Positions 1-5,718 of a stretch of 7,286 nucleotides of DNA are shown one piece after another (position 1 is the first letter of the stretch; each line of letters opens with the position of its first letter). The notes under the pieces were generated by a model. The model worked only from the letters and a program-made list of their open reading frames with translations. It had not been told where the DNA came from and did not search any database. Position numbers and translations under genes: made by a program. The DNA is from UBA9662 sp002729415 (lineage in GTDB: Bacteria > Poribacteria > WGA-4E > UBA9662). The stretch spans positions 1-7,286 of the forward strand of contig PBXZ01000205.1 of the NCBI GenBank assembly GCA_002729415.1. Reading direction: 5' to 3'.

Positions 1-306
1 GTCTTTAGGCAGATTCTTAAACTTAGCACCATTAATTTTGATCCAAACATCTTGTTTAAGTGCAATGGCTTTCCCGCTTTTCCCATTACTGAACTTTGCG
101 CCTCCAACAATCTCGCCATTATTTTTGTATTTTGAACCATCTTCAATAATTTTGTTTCCAACATTATCAAAACTATAATAGATAGATAAGCTTGGATCGT
201 TGAGATCAGCGTAAGTAACAAAAGCGAAACAAAATAACATCAAAACTGACAATAATAAGGAATAGAATTCCAGTAGTCTTATACTCTTTTTTTTATACAT
301 AATCAT
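1..306 (-). CDS. Secreted LamG/concanavalin A-like domain protein, N-terminal part (runs off left edge)
   Basis: Translating the minus strand from 306 gives 102 residues with no stop before the window edge, so the C-terminus is missing. Residues 1-33 form a signal peptide: basic MYKKKSIR, then a hydrophobic core rich in Leu, Phe and Val, with a likely signal peptidase I site after TYA (before DLND). The following region has SIYYSFDNVGN, NNGEIVGGAKF and NGKSGKAIAL, the pattern that opens many LamG (concanavalin A-like lectin/glucanase) domains in environmental bacteria. Such domains usually bind glycans or sit in secreted enzymes; the ligand cannot be told here. I chose the ATG at 306 over the in-frame ATG at 300 because GGAG lies 8 bases upstream of 306. 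The gene is downstream of, and co-oriented with, the metallophosphoesterase, but is separated by 175 bases that contain its own promoter-like signals. The domain call comes from pattern recognition, not a search. Confidence 0.75.
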   Translation of the reverse strand, partial: MIMYKKKSIRLLEFYSLLLSVLMLFCFAFVTYADLNDPSLSIYYSFDNVGNKIIEDGSKYKNNGEIVGGAKFSNGKSGKAIALKQDVWIKINGAKFKNLPKD

Positions 307-314
307 AATTATAA

Positions 315-318
315 CTCC
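315..318 (-). promoter_or_regulatory. Shine-Dalgarno site selecting the start at 306
   Basis: On the minus strand GGAG is followed by 8 bases and then ATG at 306. The next in-frame ATG, at 300, would be 14 bases away, which is too far, so the longer start is preferred. Confidence 0.6.
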
Positions 319-330
319 AAAAACTCCGCT

Positions 331-336
331 ATTATA
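331..336 (-). promoter_or_regulatory. Candidate -10 box for the LamG-like gene
   Basis: The minus strand reads a perfect TATAAT, 24 bases upstream of the ATG at 306, which leaves room for a short leader carrying the GGAG site. No convincing -35 hexamer lies 16-18 bases upstream. Instead there is a 12-base palindrome further up (361-372), so an activator-assisted or repressed promoter is possible. This is inferred from motif matching in an AT-rich region, where chance TATAAT matches are common. Confidence 0.35.
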
Positions 337-360
337 TGTGTAAGTTTAATATTCCATTTT

Positions 361-372
361 GCATCATGATGC
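361..372. repeat. 12-base perfect palindrome, possible operator
   Basis: GCATCATGATGC reads identically on both strands. It lies 24 bases upstream of the candidate -10 box of the LamG-like gene, overlapping or just upstream of where a -35 region would be. A dimeric regulator could bind there; this is inference from position and symmetry only. Confidence 0.4.
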
Positions 373-397
373 CAAAAAAGGCAAGCGTATTTTTTGG
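372..397. repeat. Inverted repeat between the phosphoesterase and LamG-like genes
   Basis: Perfect 8-base arms CCAAAAAA (372-379) and TTTTTTGG (390-397) enclose a 10-base loop and abut the palindrome at 361-372. The position, after the 3' end of the metallophosphoesterase, would suit a terminator, but the stem is mostly A-T pairs and no separate U-tract follows on the minus strand. It could be a weak terminator or part of a regulatory site. Confidence 0.35.
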
Positions 398-481
398 ATG
401 TCTGCGAGTTTAGAGGACGAAAAATAATTCAGCTTCAATCTTTTTGAAACAAAATCAATTATGGAGTTTACTTGTGCTATT

Positions 482-1495
482 TTACTGAGCAGGAAAAAGC
501 GGATGTACTTCTACCTCATATTTTAATTCAAGAACAGAATCATATACTTTAGAGAGATTTATTGCTAAATAGGACGAAACTCCTGGTTGAGCTCCATAAC
601 CAGTTGAAAAAACAAGTTGTTGTTTATTCAGAAAAGAAACGCCATTCCTGATGCCTTTGGGGGGCAAATAATTTAGGGGAGTATGACCAACAATCAGGAG
701 GGAACCTCCAATTCGTTTCAGGAAAGTTTGAGTTTGTGAAGCTGTATATCCTCCGGCCATCGCAATCGATGGTCGACCCCACAGCAACTGATCCAGCACT
801 TTTTGGCTAGGATGGACAAGGTCAGCAATATTCATGGCTGAAGGCGAGGTACCTGCATGAACGGCAACCATGCCGTTTTTTCCTACAGCGATGATAGGCA
901 AATTAACCAGATAATCGTATTGTTCATCTGTCATACGTTCTATAAAATTAAATTGTCGAAAATAGCTACCTTGAGCACTTTTGTATAGTAGGTCAATCAA
1001 TTGCTTTCGGTTACTGGCATCCATCCCGTTCTTTTTTAACATGGCATAGGCATCGGTAGCTGCTAGTTCATGGTTGCCTTTAAGATAAATTAGGCGTTCT
1101 CCTTTAATTCCAAGCTGTTGTTGAAAATGCCGAATTTGATCTACAATCTTCGCGTCTCCATCAGGATCAAGAATCGGTTCAGTCAGCTTATGATCTACAA
1201 CATCACCAAGAATCAAGCCATAGACATCTTCCTCTGAATCAATTTTTTCAATTAAAGCTGTTTGTTTCAACCATTGCTCAAAGTGATGGAACTTTCCATG
1301 AAAATCTGTTCCAAGATAGACTGTCCCATGGTTAGGAAGGATAACTAACTCACCATCTCTAGTTAGGTGATTGGGGTAATCAGCCAACTGATTTATCTGT
1401 GTTTTTTCACTATCCGCACAAGTTAAAGACAATGAAAAAAAAGAAATTAACAGCAAAGGAACGGCAACAATCTTACGAACAATCATAATCGACAT
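482..1495 (-). CDS. Exported calcineurin-like (PPP-type) metallophosphoesterase
   Basis: The 337-residue protein begins with a signal peptide: basic VRK, a hydrophobic core at residues 9-24, and likely cleavage after TCA near residue 27. The metallophosphoesterase signature motifs appear in order: TDFHG at 63-67 (metal ligands Asp64, His66), GDVVD at 97-101 (Asp98), GNHE at 140-143 (Asn141, His142), VHAG at 212-215 (His213) and GHTP at 270-273 (His271). LLWGRP at 237-242 resembles the conserved Trp-x-Arg region of PPP-type serine/threonine phosphatases. Family members use a dinuclear metal centre to hydrolyse phosphate esters; the export signal points to a periplasmic or extracellular substrate, unknown here. 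It lies 21 bases downstream of the cyclase-family gene on the same strand, so co-transcription is likely. The Shine-Dalgarno site before 1495 is weak (GAAGAA, about 12 bases upstream); the alternative ATG at 1486 has none. All motifs are present and the gene appears intact, with no ambiguous bases. Confidence 0.9.
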   Translation of the reverse strand: MSIMIVRKIVAVPLLLISFFSLSLTCADSEKTQINQLADYPNHLTRDGELVILPNHGTVYLGTDFHGKFHHFEQWLKQTALIEKIDSEEDVYGLILGDVVDHKLTEPILDPDGDAKIVDQIRHFQQQLGIKGERLIYLKGNHELAATDAYAMLKKNGMDASNRKQLIDLLYKSAQGSYFRQFNFIERMTDEQYDYLVNLPIIAVGKNGMVAVHAGTSPSAMNIADLVHPSQKVLDQLLWGRPSIAMAGGYTASQTQTFLKRIGGSLLIVGHTPLNYLPPKGIRNGVSFLNKQQLVFSTGYGAQPGVSSYLAINLSKVYDSVLELKYEVEVHPLFPAQ

Positions 1496-1516
1496 ATAAC
1501 AATAATTCTTCAGAGT

Positions 1517-2479
1517 TTAATAAATTGCAATTGGACTACCTGGTGAACCTGTTGCACCTTTAAGTTTAAGCGGTGTGAAGATAAAGGCAAATTCGTAAAC
1601 TTTGTCTTTTGCCAATTCCTCAGTGATAATATTCTCAAGGTTATAAATACCATTTTGAGGAAGGAACAACTGATGAACAGGAAAAGATATAGACTCATCT
1701 GGATTTGGTACAACTTCAATTGCCCAATTATCTGCACAAACCATGANAATCTCTTGATCAACTAGGTATTTCCCAGCATCTAAACCAATCCCAGGTTCGC
1801 TTTCNTTGTAACGTTCATTATCAGTTATCCAGAATCTTCCCCAACCTGTATGAATCAGNACGACATCACCAGACCTAATGGTTGTTCCTTGCTGGCGAAG
1901 TGCNCCCTTCAAATCCTCGGCGGTGATTTCGTATTTGTCTTCTAAATATTCCACTCCTTTATAACTAACAACNTCAATCAAGACACCTCTCGTCACAATG
2001 GCNCCAACGTTCTCGACACCTAACTTAACAAAACCTTCTGCTGTAGCAATTTCGCTTTGTGGNAACCCATTGTAATAGAGGTCGCCTATCCCAATATGAG
2101 CTAGACCATCAAACTGGGTTCCAATCTGGCCGATCTCACCGCTAAAAATCTCTTCGTGCCAAGTCACTTGATTATCACCTAATGGACCAGACATTTGGGG
2201 TATTCGTAGACTAAAGTGGCGAGTGCCAAATAAGGGCATCACATCTTCATATGTTCTGCCTAATTCATAGACTTTTCCTGTTTTAATCAGACTCACAGCT
2301 TCTAAGACCTTCTCTGGTGTCAAANGGTTCAGTGCACCTCGTTGATCATCAGCTCCCCATACAGAAGGATACCATTTGTCTTCTTGAGAAACAGTCCACG
2401 CAGCCATTCCTACGACTAATCCAATTACTANAGAAACNANGACCAAAATTCTCGGTCGATTCTTTATTTTTCGTGACAT
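1517..2479 (-). CDS. Exported cyclase-family protein (kynurenine formamidase-like fold)
   Basis: The 320-residue protein has a basic N-terminus (RKIKNRPR) and a hydrophobic stretch at about residues 11-30 that should act as a signal or membrane anchor. The mature part carries cyclase-family (PF04199-type) landmarks: WGADDQRGALN at 41-51, GQIGTQFDGLAH at 117-128, HTGWG at 210-214, CADNWAIE at 248-255, a conserved PVH with His269, and a C-terminal KLKGATGSPGSPIAI. Relatives are metal-dependent hydrolases such as kynurenine formamidase and isatin hydrolase, whose metal motif is HxGTHxDxPxH. Here the two leading histidines are Gln118 and Gln122 while Asp124 and His128 remain, so the substrate should not be assumed. 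I believe a whole subfamily shares the GTQFD form (memory, not searched). AAGGA ends 8 bases before the ATG and supports this start. It contains 11 ambiguous bases. The metallophosphoesterase follows 21 bases downstream; purH lies 108 bases upstream on the same strand. Confidence 0.87.
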   Translation of the reverse strand: MSRKIKNRPRILVXVSXVIGLVVGMAAWTVSQEDKWYPSVWGADDQRGALNXLTPEKVLEAVSLIKTGKVYELGRTYEDVMPLFGTRHFSLRIPQMSGPLGDNQVTWHEEIFSGEIGQIGTQFDGLAHIGIGDLYYNGXPQSEIATAEGFVKLGVENVXAIVTRGVLIXVVSYKGVEYLEDKYEITAEDLKXALRQQGTTIRSGDVXLIHTGWGRFWITDNERYXESEPGIGLDAGKYLVDQEIXMVCADNWAIEVVPNPDESISFPVHQLFLPQNGIYNLENIITEELAKDKVYEFAFIFTPLKLKGATGSPGSPIAIY

Positions 2480-2528
2480 AAGTTTTATCCTTTAGAAATT
2501 CAGAGTCTAATTACCCATTACTAGAANA

Positions 2529-2557
2529 ATGTTATCAGTATTAACAACAATCTTCAA
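2529..2557 (-). promoter_or_regulatory. Candidate promoter for the cyclase-phosphoesterase pair
   Basis: The minus strand shows TTGAAG (2557-2552) as a -35 and TAACAT (2534-2529) as a -10, separated by exactly 17 bases. Each matches the sigma-70 consensus at four of six positions. It lies 50 bases upstream of the cyclase start. The two genes may instead be read through from purH. Confidence 0.3.
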
Positions 2558-2584
2558 TGGATCTTTCAGAATTCTTGATNCATT
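2556..2584 (-). terminator. Possible weak hairpin after purH
   Basis: Arms AATGGATC (2556-2563) and GATNCATT (2577-2584) pair over 8 bases if the N is C, with a 13-base loop, starting 3 bases after the purH stop codon. No run of U follows on the minus strand (only TTGTTGTT), so it is at best a weak terminator, and it overlaps the candidate promoter at 2529-2557. Confidence 0.25.
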
Positions 2585-2587
2585 TAT

Positions 2588-4153
2588 CTAGTGTTTGAAA
2601 TGACGAACACCCGTAAAAACCATAGCCATATCATATTTATTAGCCATTTCAATAACCGCTTCATCACTAACGGANCCTCCAGGTTGAATAACAGCGGTTA
2701 TTCCAGCTTTGCCCGCTGTTTCAACNCCATCGGGAAATGGAAAGAAAGCATCGGAAGCTAATACTGCNCCTATCGCTCGGTCCCCCGCTTTCCGAACGGC
2801 AATGATACTAGAATCAACGCGACTCATTTGTCCGGCTCCNATCCCAACCGTCTTCNTACCTTGTGCAAGTAAAATAGCATTTGATTTAACGTGTTTACAC
2901 GCTTTCCAGCTAAAAAACAGAGATCTCATTTCGTCTTCAGTTGGCTTCCTNNTAGTAACCAATTGCANATCCTTTTCAGATAAATCATGGAAATCNGGGC
3001 TTTGCACCAAGATACCATTGGTAATGTTCCTAACGTGCAAAGCTGATTCATCATGTACCAACTCACCAGTAGCGAGAATTCTCCGAGTTTTTACACGCGA
3101 AAGTTGCTTTAAGGCTTCGCTGGTGAAACTGGGGGCGATAATCGCCTCAATTTTTATTCCAGCTTTGGCTTCTTCACGCAGCAAATTAGCTGTATTTAAA
3201 TCTACTTTCTTATTGAATCCAACAATGCTTCCNAATGCTGATACACGATCACAATCAAGNGCATCAAGAAACGCTTGACCAAGGTNGGTATGAGTAGCTA
3301 GGCCACAAGGGTTATTATGTTTGATGANAGAACAAGTGGGATTGGGGAAGTCCTTTACAATTTCTAATGCTGCTTCCAAATCAAGCAANTTNTTATAGGA
3401 TAAAGGTTGACCGTTTAATTGNTCTGACCATGCTACACATGGCACTGCAGAAGTTGGAGCACGATAAAAAGCAGCAGACTGGTGTGGGTTTTCCCCGTAT
3501 CTCAAATCTTGCCATTTATTGTACTGAAGANCTAAAACTTCGGGCATGTTGACATCTTTCTGATCCAAGCCGGTAAGATAATTNGATATTGCCTTATCAT
3601 ACAGCGCAGTATGAGTAAATGCTGCCTTGGCCAAATCAAACCGAGATTTACTAGACAGACAACCGTCATTTTCGGTTAATTCGGCGATGACATCGGCATA
3701 TTGTTGTGACGAGGTCAGAACAGCAACATCCTGATAGTTCTTGGCAGCAGACCTGATCATTGTGGGCCCCCCGATATCAATATTTTCAATGGCACTAGCA
3801 AGCTCAACATCCGGGTCAGAAACAGTCGCTTCAAAAGGGTAAAGATTGCAAACTACCATGTCAATCATTTGAATCCCATGTTCTTGTGTTTGAGCAATGT
3901 GATTGGAGTTTTCACGTAAGGCTAACAACCCNCCATGTATCTTTGGATGNAGCGTCTTCAAACGGCCATCCAACATCTCCGGGAAACCTGTATAGTCAGA
4001 AATATCACGTATATCAATTCCCGCTTCACGCAAACAANGAGCGGTTCCTCCTGTTGATAGAATTTCGATTTTATAGTCAGTAAGTTTTTTCCCCAATTCA
4101 ACCAGATTCGTTTTGTCGTAAGTGCTAATTAAAGCACGTTTCATTTTTTTCAT
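2588..4153 (-). CDS. purH: Bifunctional AICAR formyltransferase / IMP cyclohydrolase
   Basis: This cytosolic enzyme catalyses the last two steps of de novo purine synthesis: formylation of AICAR with 10-formyl-tetrahydrofolate, then ring closure to IMP. The 521-residue length is normal for PurH. The N-terminal IMP cyclohydrolase half shows STGGTA (33-38), GFPEMLDGRLKT (56-67), NLYPF (103-107) and NIDIGGPTMIRSAAKN (124-139). The transformylase half shows LRYGENPHQSA (217-227), IKHNNPCG (277-284, with the catalytic Lys278-His279 pair), GAGQMSRVDS (439-448), ASDAFFPFPD (466-475) and the terminal TGVRHFKH. It carries 21 ambiguous bases, of which 14 are at third codon positions; several leave the residue certain (GGN, CTN, TCN, GCN, CCN) and none creates a stop. 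The start at 4153 and the in-frame ATG at 4144 are both plausible because no strong Shine-Dalgarno precedes either. No other purine gene is present, so purH sits alone here. Confidence 0.98.
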   Translation of the reverse strand: MKKMKRALISTYDKTNLVELGKKLTDYKIEILSTGGTAXCLREAGIDIRDISDYTGFPEMLDGRLKTXHPKIHXGLLALRENSNHIAQTQEHGIQMIDMVVCNLYPFEATVSDPDVELASAIENIDIGGPTMIRSAAKNYQDVAVLTSSQQYADVIAELTENDGCLSSKSRFDLAKAAFTHTALYDKAIXNYLTGLDQKDVNMPEVLXLQYNKWQDLRYGENPHQSAAFYRAPTSAVPCVAWSXQLNGQPLSYXXLLDLEAALEIVKDFPNPTCSXIKHNNPCGLATHTXLGQAFLDXLDCDRVSAXGSIVGFNKKVDLNTANLLREEAKAGIKIEAIIAPSFTSEALKQLSRVKTRRILATGELVHDESALHVRNITNGILVQSXDFHDLSEKDXQLVTXRKPTEDEMRSLFFSWKACKHVKSNAILLAQGXKTVGXGAGQMSRVDSSIIAVRKAGDRAIXAVLASDAFFPFPDXVETAGKAGITAVIQPGXSVSDEAVIEMANKYDMAMVFTGVRHFKH

Positions 4154-4187
4154 TTTGTTGTTTACTTTTTCTATCCCGTATAGTGGA

Positions 4188-4193
4188 ATTATA
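4188..4193 (-). promoter_or_regulatory. Candidate -10 box for purH
   Basis: The minus strand reads TATAAT, 34 bases upstream of the purH ATG at 4153. No good -35 hexamer is seen at the usual 16-18 base distance. AT-rich background makes a chance match possible. Confidence 0.3.
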
Positions 4194-4256
4194 ATTGGCT
4201 AATAATATGAATAAGTTCTACAAAGAGATTTTATATATTCAATTCCAATGAGCNAG

Positions 4257-4314
4257 AGATCATGGTTTANGAAATTACAGCTGTTTGTCGGTTGTTTAGA
4301 AATCTCCATGATCT
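4257..4314. repeat. Inverted repeat AGATCATGG...CCATGATCT, terminator-like
   Basis: Perfect 9-base arms (4257-4265 and 4306-4314) enclose a 40-base loop that contains the palindrome ACAGCTGT. On the plus strand the right arm runs straight into T residues (4314-4318, TTTTT), as in an intrinsic terminator, but no plus-strand gene lies immediately upstream and the loop is long. On the minus strand it would fall upstream of the purH candidate promoter. It could be a relic of a lost gene, a small-RNA terminator, or a regulator-binding site. Confidence 0.45.
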
Positions 4315-4447
4315 TTTTATTGTAAAATGAGATACGCATCATCGAAATGTAGAATATGAAAATGATAGTATTATATCCTTGTCATATTTTATTTTCATCA
4401 ACTAAAATAATTAATATGGAACCATAGTAAAAAGTCTGATATGGATC

Positions 4448-4487
4448 GTATATGTTTACCTTCATTTCCAGATGCAGAAACATATAC
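4448..4487. repeat. Inverted repeat GTATATGTTT...AAACATATAC
   Basis: Perfect 10-base arms (4448-4457 and 4478-4487) with a 20-base spacer lie about 150 bases upstream of the dehydrogenase start. Arm centres are 30 bases apart, close to three helical turns, which would put both half-sites on one face of the DNA. It is a candidate operator; a cruciform or small hairpin is also possible. Confidence 0.45.
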
Positions 4488-4489
4488 AG

Positions 4490-4517
4490 TATGGCACACA
4501 TATAGGCGCATGCCATA
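4490..4517. repeat. Inverted repeat TATGGCA...TGCCATA
   Basis: Perfect 7-base arms (4490-4496 and 4511-4517) surround a 14-base spacer, beginning 2 bases after the previous repeat ends. Arm centres are 21 bases apart, two helical turns. Its G+C-containing arms stand out from the surrounding A+T-rich sequence, which makes it a plausible operator for the dehydrogenase gene downstream. Confidence 0.4.
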
Positions 4518-4636
4518 AATAGTAATAATCACCNGACTCATGTACGAAGTATATAAAAACNTAGTGGATTTGTGTATATCATGAATTTTTAATAAGGGTT
4601 ACGTATTATTATAATAAAAAAAAGGANACGAAAAGA

Positions 4637-5671
4637 ATGCCAAGGGAACTAGTTGCTATTGCGCCAAGAACTCCTGTATTACGTGAGTATAAGGAACAAC
4701 CTCTCAAATCAAATGAGCTAAGAATAAGAAGTATCTTCTCCGCGCCCAAACATGGTACAGAGCTTAGACCCTATCGTGCCAATACGAAAGATCAGACTTC
4801 GCCTTTTGATGGTCAAAAGCGCATTCATNTCGGAGAAGGAGGAGATCCCAAATTCCCGATTCGGTTGGGAAACATGGCAGTTGGNGAGGTTATCGAAGTT
4901 GGTCAGGAAATCACGTCTTTTCAGNTTGGCGACAAGGTTTTTGGTCACCTGCCAATCCGAGAAACACATACCGTCAATCAGGGACGNGTTGAGAAAGTTC
5001 CCGAGGGCATGTCAGCNGAGGCAATCGTGTATTCTGATCCTGCAGGTGTTGCGCTATGTGCAATTCAGGGAAGCCAAATATACCTTGGAACATCTGTGGT
5101 NATATTCGGATTGGGCGCTATTGGTCAGATGGCCTTACAACTAGCTCGTCTTCAAGGNGCAAGATGGATCGCTGTTTCTGATCCAATTCCAGTCAGACGA
5201 GAGGTGGCTAAGAATCACGGTGCGGATTTGGTAATAGACCCGATCATAGACGACGTAGGATTTATTGTGAAGGACCAAACTAAAAACGCTGGAGTTGATG
5301 TTTGCATAGAAACAAGCGGTAGTTATGCAGCTATGAATGATGCGCTTCGTGCAACTGCCTANGGTGGNAAAATTGTCTCCTCCGCTTATTACACTGGCGA
5401 CTCCAGTGTATTAAGTTTTGAAGGCGAGTGGCACAGGAATCAATTGACAATCACGTCAACTCGTGATGTCAACAGCACGCTAAAAAACCATCCACTTTGG
5501 GATACTACTCGATTGCACGCAGAAGCTTTTNCTTTACTAAGAGAAGATAGGATTTCTGTAGATGGTCTCGTTTACCCAATTGTAAACTTTAGCCAAGCGG
5601 CAGAAGCATANCGCGTCATCGATGAGAAACCGGCAGAAAGCATTAAGCTGGGAATCGTAGAGGACGATTAA
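4637..5671 (+). CDS. Medium-chain (alcohol-type) dehydrogenase lacking zinc ligands
   Basis: The 344-residue protein has the two-domain plan of the medium-chain dehydrogenase/reductase superfamily, NAD(P)-dependent oxidoreductases of alcohols and related compounds. The catalytic domain includes SAPKHGTEL (35-43), GDKVFG (98-103) and SDPAGVALCAI (133-143). The Rossmann domain has IFGLGAIGQMALQLA (156-170, the GxGxxG dinucleotide loop) with SDP at 181-183 ending its second strand, and a C-terminal QAAEA-YRVIDEKP segment. In zinc enzymes the segment at 35-43 would read like GxCGTD with a catalytic Cys; here it is KHGTE, and the four-Cys structural zinc lobe is absent, so a zinc-independent mechanism is likely. 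AAAGGA ends 10 bases before ATG and supports the start. Two ambiguous codons are TAN (residues 242 and 325); both fit Tyr in context, but a stop cannot be excluded from this sequence alone. The gene diverges from purH and converges on the creatininase-family gene. Confidence 0.88.
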   Translation: MPRELVAIAPRTPVLREYKEQPLKSNELRIRSIFSAPKHGTELRPYRANTKDQTSPFDGQKRIHXGEGGDPKFPIRLGNMAVXEVIEVGQEITSFQXGDKVFGHLPIRETHTVNQGXVEKVPEGMSXEAIVYSDPAGVALCAIQGSQIYLGTSVXIFGLGAIGQMALQLARLQXARWIAVSDPIPVRREVAKNHGADLVIDPIIDDVGFIVKDQTKNAGVDVCIETSGSYAAMNDALRATAXGXKIVSSAYYTGDSSVLSFEGEWHRNQLTITSTRDVNSTLKNHPLWDTTRLHAEAFXLLREDRISVDGLVYPIVNFSQAAEAXRVIDEKPAESIKLGIVEDD

Positions 5672-5713
5672 AANAAACGCTAACTCTGNATAAAGGATTT
5701 GCTTNGTTTGTTT
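5671..5713. terminator. Weak inverted repeat between convergent genes
   Basis: AAANAAAC (5671-5678) can pair with GTTTGTTT (5706-5713) if the N is C, across a 27-base loop, in the 47-base gap between the convergent dehydrogenase and creatininase-family genes. A bidirectional terminator is expected here, but the stem is almost all A-T and no strong hairpin is visible. Confidence 0.2.
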
Positions 5714-5718
5714 GAGAT

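Larger units (their letters stand above)
4154..4636. other. Divergent intergenic region between purH and the dehydrogenase
   Basis: This 483-base AT-rich stretch shows no reading frame that looks coding on either strand. It holds upstream signals for two divergent genes: a candidate -10 for purH near 4190 and the AAAGGA ribosome site of the dehydrogenase at 4621-4626. Three perfect inverted repeats lie between them (4257-4314, 4448-4487, 4490-4517). No tRNA, riboswitch consensus or transposon end was recognised. Confidence 0.7.

Noticed and set aside
2709..3278. A 189-codon plus-strand open frame inside purH
   Set aside because: It is wholly antisense to a clear purH with conserved motifs; its product is Ser-rich and low in recognisable features.
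3886..4083. Short plus-strand frame within purH
   Set aside because: Antisense shadow of purH with no ribosome site or motif.
4257..4314. Miniature transposable element bounded by 9-base terminal repeats
   Set aside because: Only 58 bases long, no flanking target duplication, and no second copy in the window.
4154..4320. Purine riboswitch or other structured leader upstream of purH
   Set aside because: No recognisable purine riboswitch core was seen; the only structure is the 9-base-arm inverted repeat, which lies upstream of the candidate promoter.
4718..5144. Overlapping frames on both strands within the dehydrogenase gene
   Set aside because: Shadows of the dehydrogenase, which has the Rossmann motif and a proper ribosome site.
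5360..5612. Possible premature stops in the dehydrogenase at two TAN codons
   Set aside because: In both places Tyr fits the local protein pattern (TAYGGK and EAYRVIDEKP) and the frame stays coding beyond; N most likely hides TAT/TAC variation.
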